Of a stretch of 64,000 nt of DNA, positions 1 to 8,174 are shown in pieces. The stretch's first letter is position 1. Each line of letters starts with the position of its first letter. The notes under the pieces were generated by a model. The model was not told the DNA's origin. It searched no databases and was given only the letters and a program-made list of their open reading frames with translations. A program made the position numbers and the translations under genes. The DNA is from Parasedimentitalea marina (GTDB lineage: Bacteria; Pseudomonadota; Alphaproteobacteria; Rhodobacterales; Rhodobacteraceae). The DNA lies in NCBI RefSeq assembly GCF_004006175.1, contig NZ_CP033219.1, positions 3,906,001-3,970,000 of the forward strand, in the 5' to 3' direction.

Positions 1-544
1 CGCGGTAGACATTGAGTTGTTCCAGAACTCCTAGCAAAGCATCCATATTACTTCGCGGAAAACCACTTAATGTAACACTACCGATCTTTGGAGAGCGTAA
101 AAATGCGGTTGGCGGTTTAAACCGAACAGCCTTCACCATCTCTCTTATGGGAAGCGAAAATACCTCATCTTCCCCCTTGGAAACTACTTGTCGAAAAGTT
201 TGCCCTCCAGCGACCTCCCATTCGAATTCAAAACTGTGATATGACCCATAATCAACAGTTGAAACCGTTATCTCAGTTAAAAAAACATCTTCTTTAAAGT
301 CATAATTAAACCAAACGTTTTTACCGCTCATTTCAGTTGGCTGATTAGATTTCGCAGCTAGTCTGGTTGTCTTATTTCCAGGTCGCTCCAGAAATGAGAA
401 TTCTAAAACTGGGGTACTTCCGACTTCAATTTCTGATAATTTTTCACGTGCACTTGCTGCGCTGTTCAAACTAACTTCCGGCAAACTAATTTCCCCAAAT
501 ATTTTATCACGCCATACGGTACCACTTCGGAAACAATCGCGCAA
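1..544 (-). CDS. Hypothetical protein, 3' end beyond the left edge
   Basis: A minus-strand frame is open from base 571 down to base 1 without a stop. The translation is rich in F, E, S and V with protein-like composition (for example FGEISLPEVSLNS, then GKNVWFNYDFKEDVF), so the frame looks genuinely coding. The C-terminus lies outside the window. No ATG is found until deep inside, near base 330. A TTG at 542-544 is the first possible start but has no clear ribosome binding site, so the 5' end may have been cut by the palindromic element next to it at 578-656. Base composition is clearly AT-richer than all downstream genes, which suggests transfer. I do not recognise the family; the beta-rich, polar sequence resembles no domain I can name. 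Confidence 0.55.
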   Translation of the reverse strand, partial: MRDCFRSGTVWRDKIFGEISLPEVSLNSAASAREKLSEIEVGSTPVLEFSFLERPGNKTTRLAAKSNQPTEMSGKNVWFNYDFKEDVFLTEITVSTVDYGSYHSFEFEWEVAGGQTFRQVVSKGEDEVFSLPIREMVKAVRFKPPTAFLRSPKIGSVTLSGFPRSNMDALLGVLEQLNVYR

Positions 545-577
545 ATGCTGCGCCGTGAAAACATGATCGGGTCAATC

Positions 578-656
578 GCCAAATCTTCGATTTGGCAGCG
601 CCCGGACCTCCCCCACGGGGAGGGCGCTACTCGCCCACCCCTCGGTCCGGGCGCTG
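578..656. repeat. Structured palindromic intergenic element
   Basis: Two nested structures are visible. GCCAAATC (578-585) and GATTTGGC (589-596) form a tight 8-bp hairpin. CAGCGCCCGGACC (596-608) and its exact complement (644-656) form a 13-bp stem around a C/G-rich interior, which itself holds CCTCCCC/GGGGAGG (607-613/617-623). No coding function is apparent. It lies between the AT-rich edge gene and the 3' end of the SRPBCC gene. It may act as a terminator or be a dispersed repeat unit. Confidence 0.6.
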
Positions 657-689
657 GGTTCTGTGGGAACCGGCCCGAAATCTACCGCT

Positions 690-1163
690 CTAGCCGGCCA
701 TTGCGGTCCCTGTCCGGTTTGACTGCACCTTCTCCGCCAGCCCCTTTAGGTTGGCGTCCAGCAACTTGCCCATCATCAGCTTCATCATGGTCTGACCCAT
801 CAGCCAGCCAAGGGGGCCGAATTTGACCCGATAGTCAAAGCTCCACGTGACGCGGGTCATGCCATTTAGCGTCGGGGTCAGTGACAGTTCGGCCTCGGCC
901 TGGTGCAGGGGCATGGCGTCCATTTCGGACAGGCGCACGCGATAGCTGTGGTTGACCTTCCAGGCGATGACTTCCTCGACCAGCGAGGTGCCGTTGTCGA
1001 AATGGCAGCGACGTTTAGAGCCCACGCCATTGTCGCCGGTAGTCAGCGCATCAACCGAGGCGACCTGCGGGGCAAACTCGTCGATATGCATATAGCGCCC
1101 GATCACGGCCCAGATGGCGTCAGAGGTGGCAGGGATATCGAGTGTGCGTTGGTGGTGTATCAT
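690..1163 (-). CDS. SRPBCC family protein (polyketide cyclase/dehydrase-like)
   Basis: A 157-residue protein with the START/Bet v1-like SRPBCC layout. The N-terminal strand RTLDIPATSDAIWAVIGRY is followed by the helix-turn segment around FAPQV. The central part has GVGSKRRCHF and the glutamate-rich LVEEVIAW, and the C-terminal long helix begins near GWLMGQTMMKLMMGKLL. SRPBCC proteins bind small hydrophobic ligands in a helix-grip cavity; ligand and role here are unknown. The ATG at 1163 fits the domain start exactly. A 17-bp perfect palindrome lies 58-74 bases upstream, suggesting control by a local repressor or activator. The gene stands alone downstream of clpB in the same orientation but is separated from it by the clpB terminator. 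Confidence 0.85.
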   Translation of the reverse strand: MIHHQRTLDIPATSDAIWAVIGRYMHIDEFAPQVASVDALTTGDNGVGSKRRCHFDNGTSLVEEVIAWKVNHSYRVRLSEMDAMPLHQAEAELSLTPTLNGMTRVTWSFDYRVKFGPLGWLMGQTMMKLMMGKLLDANLKGLAEKVQSNRTGTAMAG

Positions 1164-1220
1164 GACTGTGGCCTACAAGGTTGTTTGGTTGATCTGTTGA
1201 GACCACACTAACAAGGGCTG

Positions 1221-1237
1221 ATGACAATTAGTGTCAT
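1221..1237. promoter_or_regulatory. Palindromic operator candidate upstream of the SRPBCC gene
   Basis: ATGACA-ATTAG-TGTCAT is a perfect inverted repeat with 6-base arms and a 5-base centre. It lies between the clpB terminator and the SRPBCC start codon. This geometry fits a dimeric winged-helix or TetR/MarR-type regulator. The regulator itself is not in the window. Confidence 0.45.
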
Positions 1238-1256
1238 TAGATGAGCGACAGCTTGC

Positions 1257-1285
1257 AAAAAAGGCCCGCCATGTCTGACGGGCCT
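1257..1285 (-). terminator. Rho-independent terminator of clpB
   Basis: On the minus strand, GGCCCG pairs with CGGGCC across a 10-base loop and is followed by six T residues. It starts about 10 bases after the clpB stop codon. Confidence 0.85.
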
Positions 1286-1293
1286 CTCGCTCT

Positions 1294-3915
1294 TTAGTGT
1301 ACCACCGCGTCGTCCGGTTTGGGACGATTGGTGGATCCGACACGGTCACCGATGATCAGCCCCTCGGCACCGGCCGAGACCGGCACGGTGTCGCCGTCTT
1401 TGACATCGCCCCCAAGCAGCATTTCGGCCAATGCGTTTTGCAGGGCGCGTTGGATCACCCGTTTCAGGGGACGGGCACCAAACACCGGGTCATAGCCTTC
1501 GTCGGCCAACCATGTGCGGGCCTCATCGTCCAGCGCCAGCGTGATCTTGCGGGCAGCGAGACGTTTGATCAGCCGCGCCAGCTGGATATCAACGATGCCA
1601 TCCATGTCCTCGCGTTTGAGGCGGTCAAAGATGATGGTTTCATCCAGACGGTTCAGGAACTCAGGGCGGAAATGACCGCGTACTGCCTCCATCACGTCAC
1701 GCCGCGCATCAGATGCATCGGCACCGTCGGGCAACTGGCTAAGGGCCTGCGCGCCAAGGTTCGAGGTCAGCACAATCAGCGTTTGCTTGAAATCAACCGT
1801 GCGGCCCTGACCATCGGTCAGCACACCATCATCGAGCACCTGCAACAACACGTTGAACACGTCCGGATGCGCCTTTTCGACCTCGTCAAACAGCACCACC
1901 TGATAGGGACGTCGACGCACGGCTTCGGTCAGGGCACCGCCTTCGTCATAGCCAACATAGCCCGGAGGCGCGCCGATCAGACGGGCGACCGAGTGTTTCT
2001 CCATGTATTCCGACATATCGATGCGCAGCATGGCGTGTTCGTCGGCGAACAGGAATTCGGCAACAGCCTTGGTCAGCTCGGTTTTACCCACGCCGGTTGG
2101 GCCAAGAAACAGGAAGCTGCCCAGCGGGCGGTCTTCGTCGTTCAGCCCCGCACGGGCGCGGCGGACGGCGTTGGCGACGGCGGTGACGGCATCGTGCTGG
2201 CCAATAACGCGGCTATGCAGCTCATCCTCCATCCGCAGCAGTTTCTCGCGGTCGCCTTCCAGCATCTTGGACGTCGGGATACCGGTCCAGCGTTCCACCA
2301 CGGCGGCGATCTGTTCGGGGCGCACCGCTTCTTCGACCATCACCCCGGTGTCTTCGCGGTTTTCGGCGTCGGCCAGCTGTTTTTCCAGATCGGGGATGAC
2401 ACCATAAGACAGCTCACCCGCCTTGGCGAGATTGCCTTGCCGTTTGGCAATTTCCAGATCGGCGCGGGCCTTTTCGAGCAATTCCTTGATATCGCGCGCA
2501 CCGGCAAGCTTATCCCGTTCGGACTGCCACTGCGCCGTCATCTCGGCACTGCGTTCCTGTAGCTCAGACAGATCCAGCTCCAGGGTTTCCAGACGATCCT
2601 TGGAGGCCGCGTCGTCTTCCATCCGCAGGGCTTCGGCTTCGATCTGCATCTGCATGATCTGACGGTCAAGCTGGTCCAGTTCTTCGGGTTTGCTGTCGAC
2701 CTCCATCCGCAACCGGCTGGCGGCCTCGTCCATCAGGTCGATGGCTTTGTCCGGCAGAAAGCGGTCGGTGATATAGCGGTTCGACAGGGTCGCCGCCGAC
2801 ACCAGTGCCGAGTCCGAGATCCGGACACCGTGGTGCAGCTCGTACTTTTCTTTGATGCCACGCAGAATCGAGATGGTGTCCTCGACTGTGGGCTCAGAGA
2901 TCACAACTGGCTGGAAGCGACGGGCCAGGGCCGCGTCTTTTTCAACGTATTTGCGGTATTCATCCAGCGTGGTGGCGCCGATACAGTGCAATTCACCCCG
3001 CGCCAATGCCGGTTTGATCAGGTTGGCCGCATCCATGGCACCGTCGCCTTTGCCAGCGCCAACCAATGTGTGCATTTCGTCGATGAACAGGATGATTTCA
3101 CCCGCCGCCTCGGTCACCTCGGTCAGGACCGCTTTCAGGCGTTCTTCGAATTCGCCACGATATTTGGCACCGGCAATCAGCGCGCCCATATCCAGCGAAA
3201 GCAGTTGTTTGTCGCGCAGGCTCTCCGGCACATCGCCGTTGATGATCCGCAGGGCCATGCCCTCGGCGATGGCGGTTTTACCCACACCGGGTTCGCCGAT
3301 CAGAACCGGATTGTTCTTGGTGCGGCGCGACAGCACCTGCATGGCACGGCGGATTTCTTCGTCGCGGCCAATGATAGGGTCGATCTTGCCCTCGCGGGCG
3401 GCCTCGGTCAGGTCGTGGGCGTATTTCTTGAGCGCGTCATAGCCGTCTTCGGCAGTGGCGCTATCGGCGGTGCGGCCCTTGCGAATATCGTTGATCGCCT
3501 CGTTCAGACGCTGGGCAGAGACACCGCCGGCATCCAGTGCATCCTTGGCCTTGGACTTGACCATACACAGGGCCATCAGGACACGTTCAACCGGGACAAA
3601 ACTGTCGCCAGCCTTGGTCGCCAGCTTTTCAGCCTCAGCCATGACCTTGGCGGTTTGGCCATCCATGTAGATCTGACCAGCGGCCCCACCACTGACTTTG
3701 GAATGCTTTGACAGCGCCGTTTCCAGCGATTCCACCACGCGTGATGGCACCCCGCCTGCCCGGCTGATCAGGTTACTTGCCAACCCCTGATCATCGTCCA
3801 TCAGTGCTTTTAGAATGTGTTCCGGAACCAGTCGTTGGTGCTCTTCGCGCACCGCTATGGTCTGAGCGGCCTGCACAAAACCACGTGCCCGCTCGGTGAA
3901 CTTATTTAAGTCCAT
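1294..3915 (-). CDS. clpB: ATP-dependent chaperone ClpB
   Basis: An 873-residue Hsp100 disaggregase, close to the usual 860-880. It works with DnaK to extract proteins from aggregates in the cytoplasm. The N domain covers about 1-145. The first AAA+ domain has Walker A GEPGVGKT at 207-214 and Walker B LFIDE at about 276-280. A coiled-coil middle domain spans about 400-530 (heptad-like E/L/R-rich sequence), and the second AAA+ domain carries GPTGVGKT near residue 607 and [13 protein letters not shown]. The start ATG is preceded by AAGGAGAGATAG, a strong ribosome binding site. A heat-shock sigma-32-type promoter lies 76-105 bases upstream and a terminator follows the stop. Transcribed alone. 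Confidence 0.98.
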   Translation of the reverse strand: MDLNKFTERARGFVQAAQTIAVREEHQRLVPEHILKALMDDDQGLASNLISRAGGVPSRVVESLETALSKHSKVSGGAAGQIYMDGQTAKVMAEAEKLATKAGDSFVPVERVLMALCMVKSKAKDALDAGGVSAQRLNEAINDIRKGRTADSATAEDGYDALKKYAHDLTEAAREGKIDPIIGRDEEIRRAMQVLSRRTKNNPVLIGEPGVGKTAIAEGMALRIINGDVPESLRDKQLLSLDMGALIAGAKYRGEFEERLKAVLTEVTEAAGEIILFIDEMHTLVGAGKGDGAMDAANLIKPALARGELHCIGATTLDEYRKYVEKDAALARRFQPVVISEPTVEDTISILRGIKEKYELHHGVRISDSALVSAATLSNRYITDRFLPDKAIDLMDEAASRLRMEVDSKPEELDQLDRQIMQMQIEAEALRMEDDAASKDRLETLELDLSELQERSAEMTAQWQSERDKLAGARDIKELLEKARADLEIAKRQGNLAKAGELSYGVIPDLEKQLADAENREDTGVMVEEAVRPEQIAAVVERWTGIPTSKMLEGDREKLLRMEDELHSRVIGQHDAVTAVANAVRRARAGLNDEDRPLGSFLFLGPTGVGKTELTKAVAEFLFADEHAMLRIDMSEYMEKHSVARLIGAPPGYVGYDEGGALTEAVRRRPYQVVLFDEVEKAHPDVFNVLLQVLDDGVLTDGQGRTVDFKQTLIVLTSNLGAQALSQLPDGADASDARRDVMEAVRGHFRPEFLNRLDETIIFDRLKREDMDGIVDIQLARLIKRLAARKITLALDDEARTWLADEGYDPVFGARPLKRVIQRALQNALAEMLLGGDVKDGDTVPVSAGAEGLIIGDRVGSTNRPKPDDAVVH

Positions 3916-3990
3916 CTATCTCTCCTTTTAAAAGCGCCCGGCAATTTGAAACGCCCGCTTGGCGGCACGCCCCGTTTTGGGCCTCAACAT

Positions 3991-4021
3991 CAATGTGGGT
4001 AGTTCTACCATCTCTTCAAGG
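3991..4021 (-). promoter_or_regulatory. Sigma-32 (RpoH)-type promoter of clpB
   Basis: Read on the minus strand, CCCCTTGAA (-35; CTTGAA at 4015-4020) is followed, after a 15-base spacer, by CCCACATT (-10, 3992-3999). This resembles the RpoH consensus CTTGAA / CCCCATnT and sits directly upstream of a classic RpoH target. Confidence 0.65.
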
Positions 4022-4158
4022 GGCATAATCCACGGAAAGGATGAGAATTTCACTTACAGATCTCAAAGAAGATTGTTTCCATTTTGGCCACAGTTTCGCC
4101 GGCATTTTATGGAATTTTTAGAGAATCACAATTTTAGGACTTACAGTCGGAGGTCACC

Positions 4159-4362
4159 ATGCTTGCGAATAACATCGAGATCTTTCAGCGCCGTTTCAAG
4201 CGCAACAGCGCCCGTCGCCGCGCCAATGTGGCGCTGTCAATGAGCTATCGGTCCGTCAGCCTGTATTGCCAGATCACCCTGCCCAAGCGGCAGAACGCAC
4301 CCACTTGTCAGTCTTCAGAAGTTCAGTCGGGTCGCGGAAACCTGCGACTGGTTACCCCCTGA
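4159..4362 (+). CDS. Possible small basic protein
   Basis: A 67-codon frame beginning at an ATG preceded by CGGAGG with a 5-base spacer, a much better ribosome binding site than chance would usually give. The predicted peptide is strongly basic, with an Arg-rich segment QRRFKRNSARRRAN at residues 10-23, and has no transmembrane segment. The second half (from about residue 40) has no clear pattern. It is a little reminiscent of the small Arg-rich DUF1127-type proteins of alphaproteobacteria in size and charge, but I see no real match. If it is not a gene, 3916-4421 is a 500-base gap holding only the clpB promoter. Confidence 0.3.
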   Translation: MLANNIEIFQRRFKRNSARRRANVALSMSYRSVSLYCQITLPKRQNAPTCQSSEVQSGRGNLRLVTP

Positions 4363-4421
4363 CACACCGGCACTGATCCAAAATCAGTCGACAAATCTGC
4401 CCCAGCGCAGATACTGGCAGC

Positions 4422-5123
4422 ATGAGTCGCCTGGATGACATTCGCGCCCAAAGCACTTGGAAAGACCTGTTTGAGGGTCAGCCGCAGCATTTGGGCTTTG
4501 CAATTCTGCTGAGCGCCGGGGCGATTTCGCTGCTGATTGTCCCGCAGGACGCACCACACATACTGGGGCTTAGTTCTGTCGGCTGGGCCAAAGTGTCGAT
4601 CGCGTTGGCGGTGCTCCATCAAATCATTGTTGCGCTGGTGTTTCGCCTGCAACTGCATCGAAACGTCCTAAGCCGCTGGTTGGGTGATCGCGATATGGTC
4701 GTCTGGCGTTTGGTTTTTATTCCGCTTCTGATCGCGCGGCCGCTCTCATTGATCATGGCCGCCTGGGCCGATACGGCGTCAATTTCGCAGTATCCCCTTA
4801 CTGAAGCTGTCATTGGTATCTTGTTCCTGGGATTATCCATCTGGGCGTTGCATTCTGTCCTTGTGCACTTTTCCATCCGCCGCGCCCTGGGCGGCGACCA
4901 TTTTCGAGATGAAATTGCGGCCCTTCCGCTGGTGACCAAGGGTGTCTTTAAATACACCTCAAATGGAATGTATGGGGTCGCGTTTCTGGGCCTGTGGGGC
5001 ATTGCTTTGGTATTTGGGTCGTGGAATGCACTGGTGCTGGCGCTGTTTCAGCACTGCTATATCTGGGTCCACATGTACTGCACCGAGAGCCCCGATATGC
5101 GCTGGATTTATGGTGTATCCTAG
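4422..5123 (+). CDS. PEMT/ICMT-like membrane methyltransferase family protein
   Basis: A 233-residue protein with about five hydrophobic segments: roughly 24-45, 52-74, 93-113, 126-150 and 182-212. The C-terminal part (YTSNGMYGVAFLGLWG, then HCYIWVHMYCTESPDM) matches the conserved end of phosphatidylethanolamine N-methyltransferase and isoprenylcysteine methyltransferase-like proteins, where an Arg/Tyr-x-Asn-x-x-Tyr segment and a C-terminal Glu contact S-adenosylmethionine. It probably methylates a lipid or other membrane substrate; the substrate cannot be read from sequence. The true Pmt-type phospholipid methyltransferase family is usually shorter. The ribosome binding site before ATG 4422 is weak. 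The gene lies 65 bases upstream of pyrF in the same direction. Confidence 0.7.
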   Translation: MSRLDDIRAQSTWKDLFEGQPQHLGFAILLSAGAISLLIVPQDAPHILGLSSVGWAKVSIALAVLHQIIVALVFRLQLHRNVLSRWLGDRDMVVWRLVFIPLLIARPLSLIMAAWADTASISQYPLTEAVIGILFLGLSIWALHSVLVHFSIRRALGGDHFRDEIAALPLVTKGVFKYTSNGMYGVAFLGLWGIALVFGSWNALVLALFQHCYIWVHMYCTESPDMRWIYGVS

Positions 5124-5188
5124 GCCCTTGTGCTGACGTGCAACGGGCCATAGACAGGCGCAACCCAAACAGAACCGGAGCTTCCCCC

Positions 5189-5884
5189 ATGTCCGACGAC
5201 CGCCTGATTGTTGCAATGGATGTCCCCAACGCCGTGCAAGGCCTGCAACTGGCCGAGCAGCTGGGCGACGCCGTATCATTCTACAAGATCGGCCTGGGCA
5301 TGTTGACGGGCGGCGGGTTGGCGCTGGCCAACGAGCTGAAGCACGAGATGGGCAAACGCATATTTCTGGACATGAAGTTGTTCGACATCGGCGCTACCGT
5401 TGAAAATGCGGTACGTGGACTGGCGCAGTTTGATTTGGATTTCCTAACAGTGCATGGCGATCCCTATGTGGTGTCAGCCGCCAAACAGGGCGCTGCGGGC
5501 AGTGACATGAAAATTCTGGCGGTGACCATCCTGACGTCTCTGGACCGGCAGGATCTGGATGGCGCGCTGATCAAAGATGGCGCCATTAAAGATCTGGTGC
5601 TCGAGCGGGCAGGCAATGCCTTTGCCGCCGGATCGGACGGTGTCATTGCATCGCCACAAGAGGCCGCACTGATCCGCGCCCTTCCCGAAGCAGAGGGCCG
5701 TCTGATCGTTACCCCGGGTGTGCGCCCCGCCGGTGCTGACCTTGGCGACCAAAAGCGTGTGGCAACCCCGGCCAAAGCCATTGCAGACGGCGTCGATCAC
5801 ATTGTTGTCGGACGGCCCATCTGGCAAGCCAAAGACCCGCAAGCCGCGGCGCGGGCCATTCTGGATGAAATGAAAAGTCCATAG
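5189..5884 (+). CDS. pyrF: Orotidine-5'-phosphate decarboxylase
   Basis: A 231-residue enzyme of the last step of UMP synthesis (OMP to UMP plus CO2). Substrate-binding D11 is in VAMDVP. The catalytic DxKxxD array is in FLDMKLFDIGATVENA, with D61, K63 and D66. The phosphate-gripping TPGVRP loop and the C-terminal VVGRPIW are both present. The same frame stays open upstream, but ATG 5189 is the correct start: CGGAG sits 8 bases upstream and the family's N-terminus begins here. It may be cotranscribed with the PEMT-like gene. Confidence 0.97.
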   Translation: MSDDRLIVAMDVPNAVQGLQLAEQLGDAVSFYKIGLGMLTGGGLALANELKHEMGKRIFLDMKLFDIGATVENAVRGLAQFDLDFLTVHGDPYVVSAAKQGAAGSDMKILAVTILTSLDRQDLDGALIKDGAIKDLVLERAGNAFAAGSDGVIASPQEAALIRALPEAEGRLIVTPGVRPAGADLGDQKRVATPAKAIADGVDHIVVGRPIWQAKDPQAAARAILDEMKSP

Positions 5885-5979
5885 GCTAGCATTCCGAACC
5901 CGGGCTAATGCACCGAAAAACAGTGGTTCACCTTTGTTACAAGGGTGAACGCACAAAATATCAGCAAAATAAAAACTTA

Positions 5980-6010
5980 CCGTAAATTCGGCGCCACCCT
6001 GAATTTACGG
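5980..6010. repeat. 10-bp perfect inverted repeat
   Basis: CCGTAAATTC (5980-5989) is repeated in inverse at 6001-6010 with an 11-base loop. Read on the minus strand it is followed by TAAGTTTTTATTTTG, so it could terminate a minus-strand transcript. It also sits just upstream of the promoter of the candidate small RNA and could be an operator. Confidence 0.5.
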
Positions 6011-6060
6011 ATGGGAACTGGCCGCTGACCTTACGTCAAGCGCCTTTCTATAAACGAAAA

Positions 6061-6260
6061 AATTGCGCCCAAGGCCTAAAAGCGCGCCAAATTGTCTCTG
6101 TGCCGGCAAAGTCACATTCATGACTCTCAATTGCGCCTATTTGCATTCCAAACTTTGCGATATTCAAAAAATCGATGAACCTGTGCTCAAGACACTCCCC
6201 TTGCGGGCTCTCTTCCTGAGGTCCGTTAACTTGCCCCCGCCTCAGCAGCGGGGGATTTTT
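6061..6260 (+). ncRNA. Candidate small RNA of about 200 nt
   Basis: The 384-base gap 5885-6268 has no convincing reading frame, but it holds what looks like a complete transcription unit. CTGACC (6025-6030), an 18-base spacer and TATAAA (6049-6054) make a sigma-70-like promoter. A strong intrinsic terminator closes the unit at 6234-6260. The segment TTGCGGGC near 6201 could also pair with the 5' half of the terminator stem (GCCCCCGC), giving an alternative fold. I do not recognise a known family; no 6S, SRP, RNase P or tmRNA signature is evident. The alternative is a long 3' UTR of pyrF. Confidence 0.4.
6234..6260 (+). terminator. Rho-independent terminator
   Basis: CCCCCGC (6234-6240), a 7-base loop, GCGGGGG (6248-6254), then ATTTTT. 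It points rightward, towards the convergent Nudix gene, although the nearest plus-strand gene ends 350 bases upstream. Confidence 0.8.
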
Positions 6261-6268
6261 CTTTGTGC

Positions 6269-6676
6269 TCAAGCCTCATCATCGTCGAGATACTCCTGCA
6301 GCCGCTTCGCAAAATGCGGCACCGCCAGTGGATGCGCGCAATAGTCCCTGGGTGACATCAGCTTCCAGCACTGGCCCTCAGAGCCAAATCGAATTTGCTT
6401 TATTAATGAAACAGGCTGTCGGGCCACAAAGAACCAAACCAACCCTCGGGGTCGGCTATACTGCCGCGTCCAGATCAGGTCAGTTTCCTGCAGCTCAAGC
6501 CCGACTTCCTCATAGGTTTCGCGCAGGGCACAGTCTGCTGGAGTTTCATTGCCCTCGCGTCCACCGCCCGGCAGATCCCAATGCCCGGGATAGGGGATAT
6601 CCGCCTTGTCATCCCGCAAGATCACCAATAGTTCGCGCCCCAGAAACAAGGCTAATTTAGCGCCAGAATACGTCAT
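6269..6676 (-). CDS. Nudix hydrolase
   Basis: A 135-residue single-domain protein. The Nudix box is perfect: G38-x5-E44-x7-R52-E53-T-Y-E56-E57-V-G59-L60, in GGREGNETPADCALRETYEEVGL split around residues 38-60. These residues bind the divalent metals that cleave nucleoside-diphosphate-X substrates. The sequence before the box (WDLPGG) is typical of MutT/ADP-ribose-type members; the substrate is unknown. I start at ATG 6676; an in-frame TTG at 6712 would add 12 residues, and neither has a clear ribosome binding site. It is divergent from dinB, so a nucleotide-pool-cleaning role beside a translesion polymerase is possible but only inferred. Confidence 0.9.
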   Translation of the reverse strand: MTYSGAKLALFLGRELLVILRDDKADIPYPGHWDLPGGGREGNETPADCALRETYEEVGLELQETDLIWTRQYSRPRGLVWFFVARQPVSLIKQIRFGSEGQCWKLMSPRDYCAHPLAVPHFAKRLQEYLDDDEA

Positions 6677-6773
6677 CTGAACATGATTGACGCGCCTATG
6701 GGATAAAGACAATACCCTGCTGACAGGCTAGACTGGGCAGCAGATGTAAGACCCTTGTCCCACCAATGCCCAA

Positions 6774-8039
6774 ATGAGCGCCACCATGCATGCCATATGC
6801 CGAGATTGCCTGAGCCAGGTCGCACCAGCGCGACGCTGTCCGCACTGTGGCAGCCCAAGGGTGAAGGCACATGAAGAACTGTTTGCCTTGCAGATTGCCC
6901 ATATGGATTGCGACGCGTTTTTCGCCAGTGTGGAAAAGCGCGACAACCCGGAGTTGGCCGACAAACCGGTGATCATCGGCGGTGGTAAGCGCGGCGTGGT
7001 CTCAACCGCCTGCTATGTCGCCCGCATTCGCGGAGTGCGATCGGCGATGCCGATGTTTCAGGCCCTGAAACTTTGCCCCTCTGCAGTGGTGATTAAACCG
7101 CGCATGCACGCCTACGTCGAGGTCTCCCGTCAGATCCGCGCGATGATGGATGAATTGACCCCGGATGTTGAACCGCTGTCTCTAGACGAAGCATTTATGG
7201 ATTTAAGTGGCACCGAGCAGCTGCACGGTGCACCGCCAGCCGTGATGCTGGCGCGGCTGGTGAAACGGATGAAAGATGAGCTGGGGATTACAGGATCAAT
7301 CGGCTTGTCTCATAACAAATTCCTCGCCAAAGTCGCGTCAGATCTGGACAAGCCCCGTGGTTTCTCGGTGATTGGCAAGGCTGAAACCGATGCCTTTTTG
7401 TATGACAAGCCAGTCCGTTTGATCTGGGGCATTGGCCCGGCAGCTCAGGCCAGTCTGGACAAGGCCGGTATCCGGATCTTTGCCGATCTGCTGCGCTGGG
7501 AGCGCCGCGATCTGGCGGCGCGCTTTGGATCTATGGGGGATCGCCTTTGGCATCTGGCCCGCGGCGAAGACCGGCGCCGTGTTTCAGCCCATGCCCCGAT
7601 GAAATCCATCACTAATGAAACAACATTTTTTGAGGACACTGCCAATCCCGACATACTCGATGGCCATTTGTGGCGGTTGGCAGAAAAAGTGTCAGGTCGC
7701 GCAAAAGCCAAACAAAAAGCTGGGCGTGTGGTTTCACTCAAGCTGAAGCGCGCCAACCATTCGGCGCTGACCCGGCGCATTTCTTTGCGTGATCCGACCC
7801 AAATGGCCGAGGTAATTTACCGCACTGCCCGAGAGTTGCTGGATCAAGTTGGCGACCAGGGCCCCTACCGGCTGCTTGGTTGTGGGATCGCAGATTTGGT
7901 GCCCGAGTCGCAAGCGGACATTACAGGTGATCTTCTGGATCCTCAGGCTATCCAACGGGCCAAGGCCGAACGGGCAACCGACGCGATTCGCGACCGGTTC
8001 GGCGCAGACGCCATCCAGAAAGGCCGTGCGCTTCGCTAA
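6774..8039 (+). CDS. dinB: DNA polymerase IV (Y family)
   Basis: A 421-residue translesion polymerase. An N-terminal zinc-ribbon-like pair C9/C12 and C22/C25 precedes the polymerase, an extension seen in Rhodobacterales DinB. Catalytic acids are D45 (HMDCDAFFASVE) and D138/E139 (PLSLDEAF), which bind two Mg2+. The aromatic pair F49/F50 occupies the steric-gate region. The thumb helix-hairpin-helix lies near WGIGPAAQ, and the little-finger domain makes up the last 120 residues. ATG 6774 is chosen because it includes the zinc ribbon. No LexA box could be made out in the 60 bases upstream. Confidence 0.95.
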   Translation: MSATMHAICRDCLSQVAPARRCPHCGSPRVKAHEELFALQIAHMDCDAFFASVEKRDNPELADKPVIIGGGKRGVVSTACYVARIRGVRSAMPMFQALKLCPSAVVIKPRMHAYVEVSRQIRAMMDELTPDVEPLSLDEAFMDLSGTEQLHGAPPAVMLARLVKRMKDELGITGSIGLSHNKFLAKVASDLDKPRGFSVIGKAETDAFLYDKPVRLIWGIGPAAQASLDKAGIRIFADLLRWERRDLAARFGSMGDRLWHLARGEDRRRVSAHAPMKSITNETTFFEDTANPDILDGHLWRLAEKVSGRAKAKQKAGRVVSLKLKRANHSALTRRISLRDPTQMAEVIYRTARELLDQVGDQGPYRLLGCGIADLVPESQADITGDLLDPQAIQRAKAERATDAIRDRFGADAIQKGRALR

Positions 8040-8075
8040 CCCGCCTTCGGCGGCTGGGGCTTTACCCCAGACCCC

Positions 8076-8138
8076 AGGATATTTACCAGCCAGATGAAGA
8101 GGATCCACCCTTCATCTGGCCAGAAATATCCCGGGGGA
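8076..8138. repeat. Inverted pair of an extragenic repeat unit
   Basis: Two copies of the unit face each other: 8076-8099 on the minus strand and 8110-8138 on the plus strand, separated by GGATCCACC. Each reads CTTCATCTGGC, 3-4 variable bases, then AAATATCC and a C/G tract. The pair can fold into a long cruciform and lies between the convergent dinB and amidohydrolase genes, where it could terminate both. Related copies are at 32018, 44833 and 53826, with a degenerate copy at 20326. Confidence 0.75.
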
Positions 8139-8174
8139 TGAGCAGGCCATACCTGCGAAGGGGGCAGCGCCCTC

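Noticed and set aside
545..826. 93-codon plus-strand frame
   Set aside because: It runs through the palindromic element and the antisense of the SRPBCC gene; Pro/Ser/Arg-rich noise.
1297..2562. 421-codon plus-strand frame inside clpB
   Set aside because: It is fully antisense to clpB, with the composition expected from the complement of a GC-rich gene and no domain or ribosome binding site.
2830..3711. 293-codon plus-strand frame inside clpB
   Set aside because: Antisense shadow of the first AAA+ and N domains of ClpB.
4994..5188. 65-codon N-terminal extension of pyrF
   Set aside because: It overlaps the upstream PEMT-like gene in another frame, and PyrF homologues begin at ATG 5189.
6061..6260. 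6S RNA, tmRNA, RNase P RNA or SRP RNA
   Set aside because: None of the conserved cores of these RNAs could be recognised; the candidate is left unassigned.
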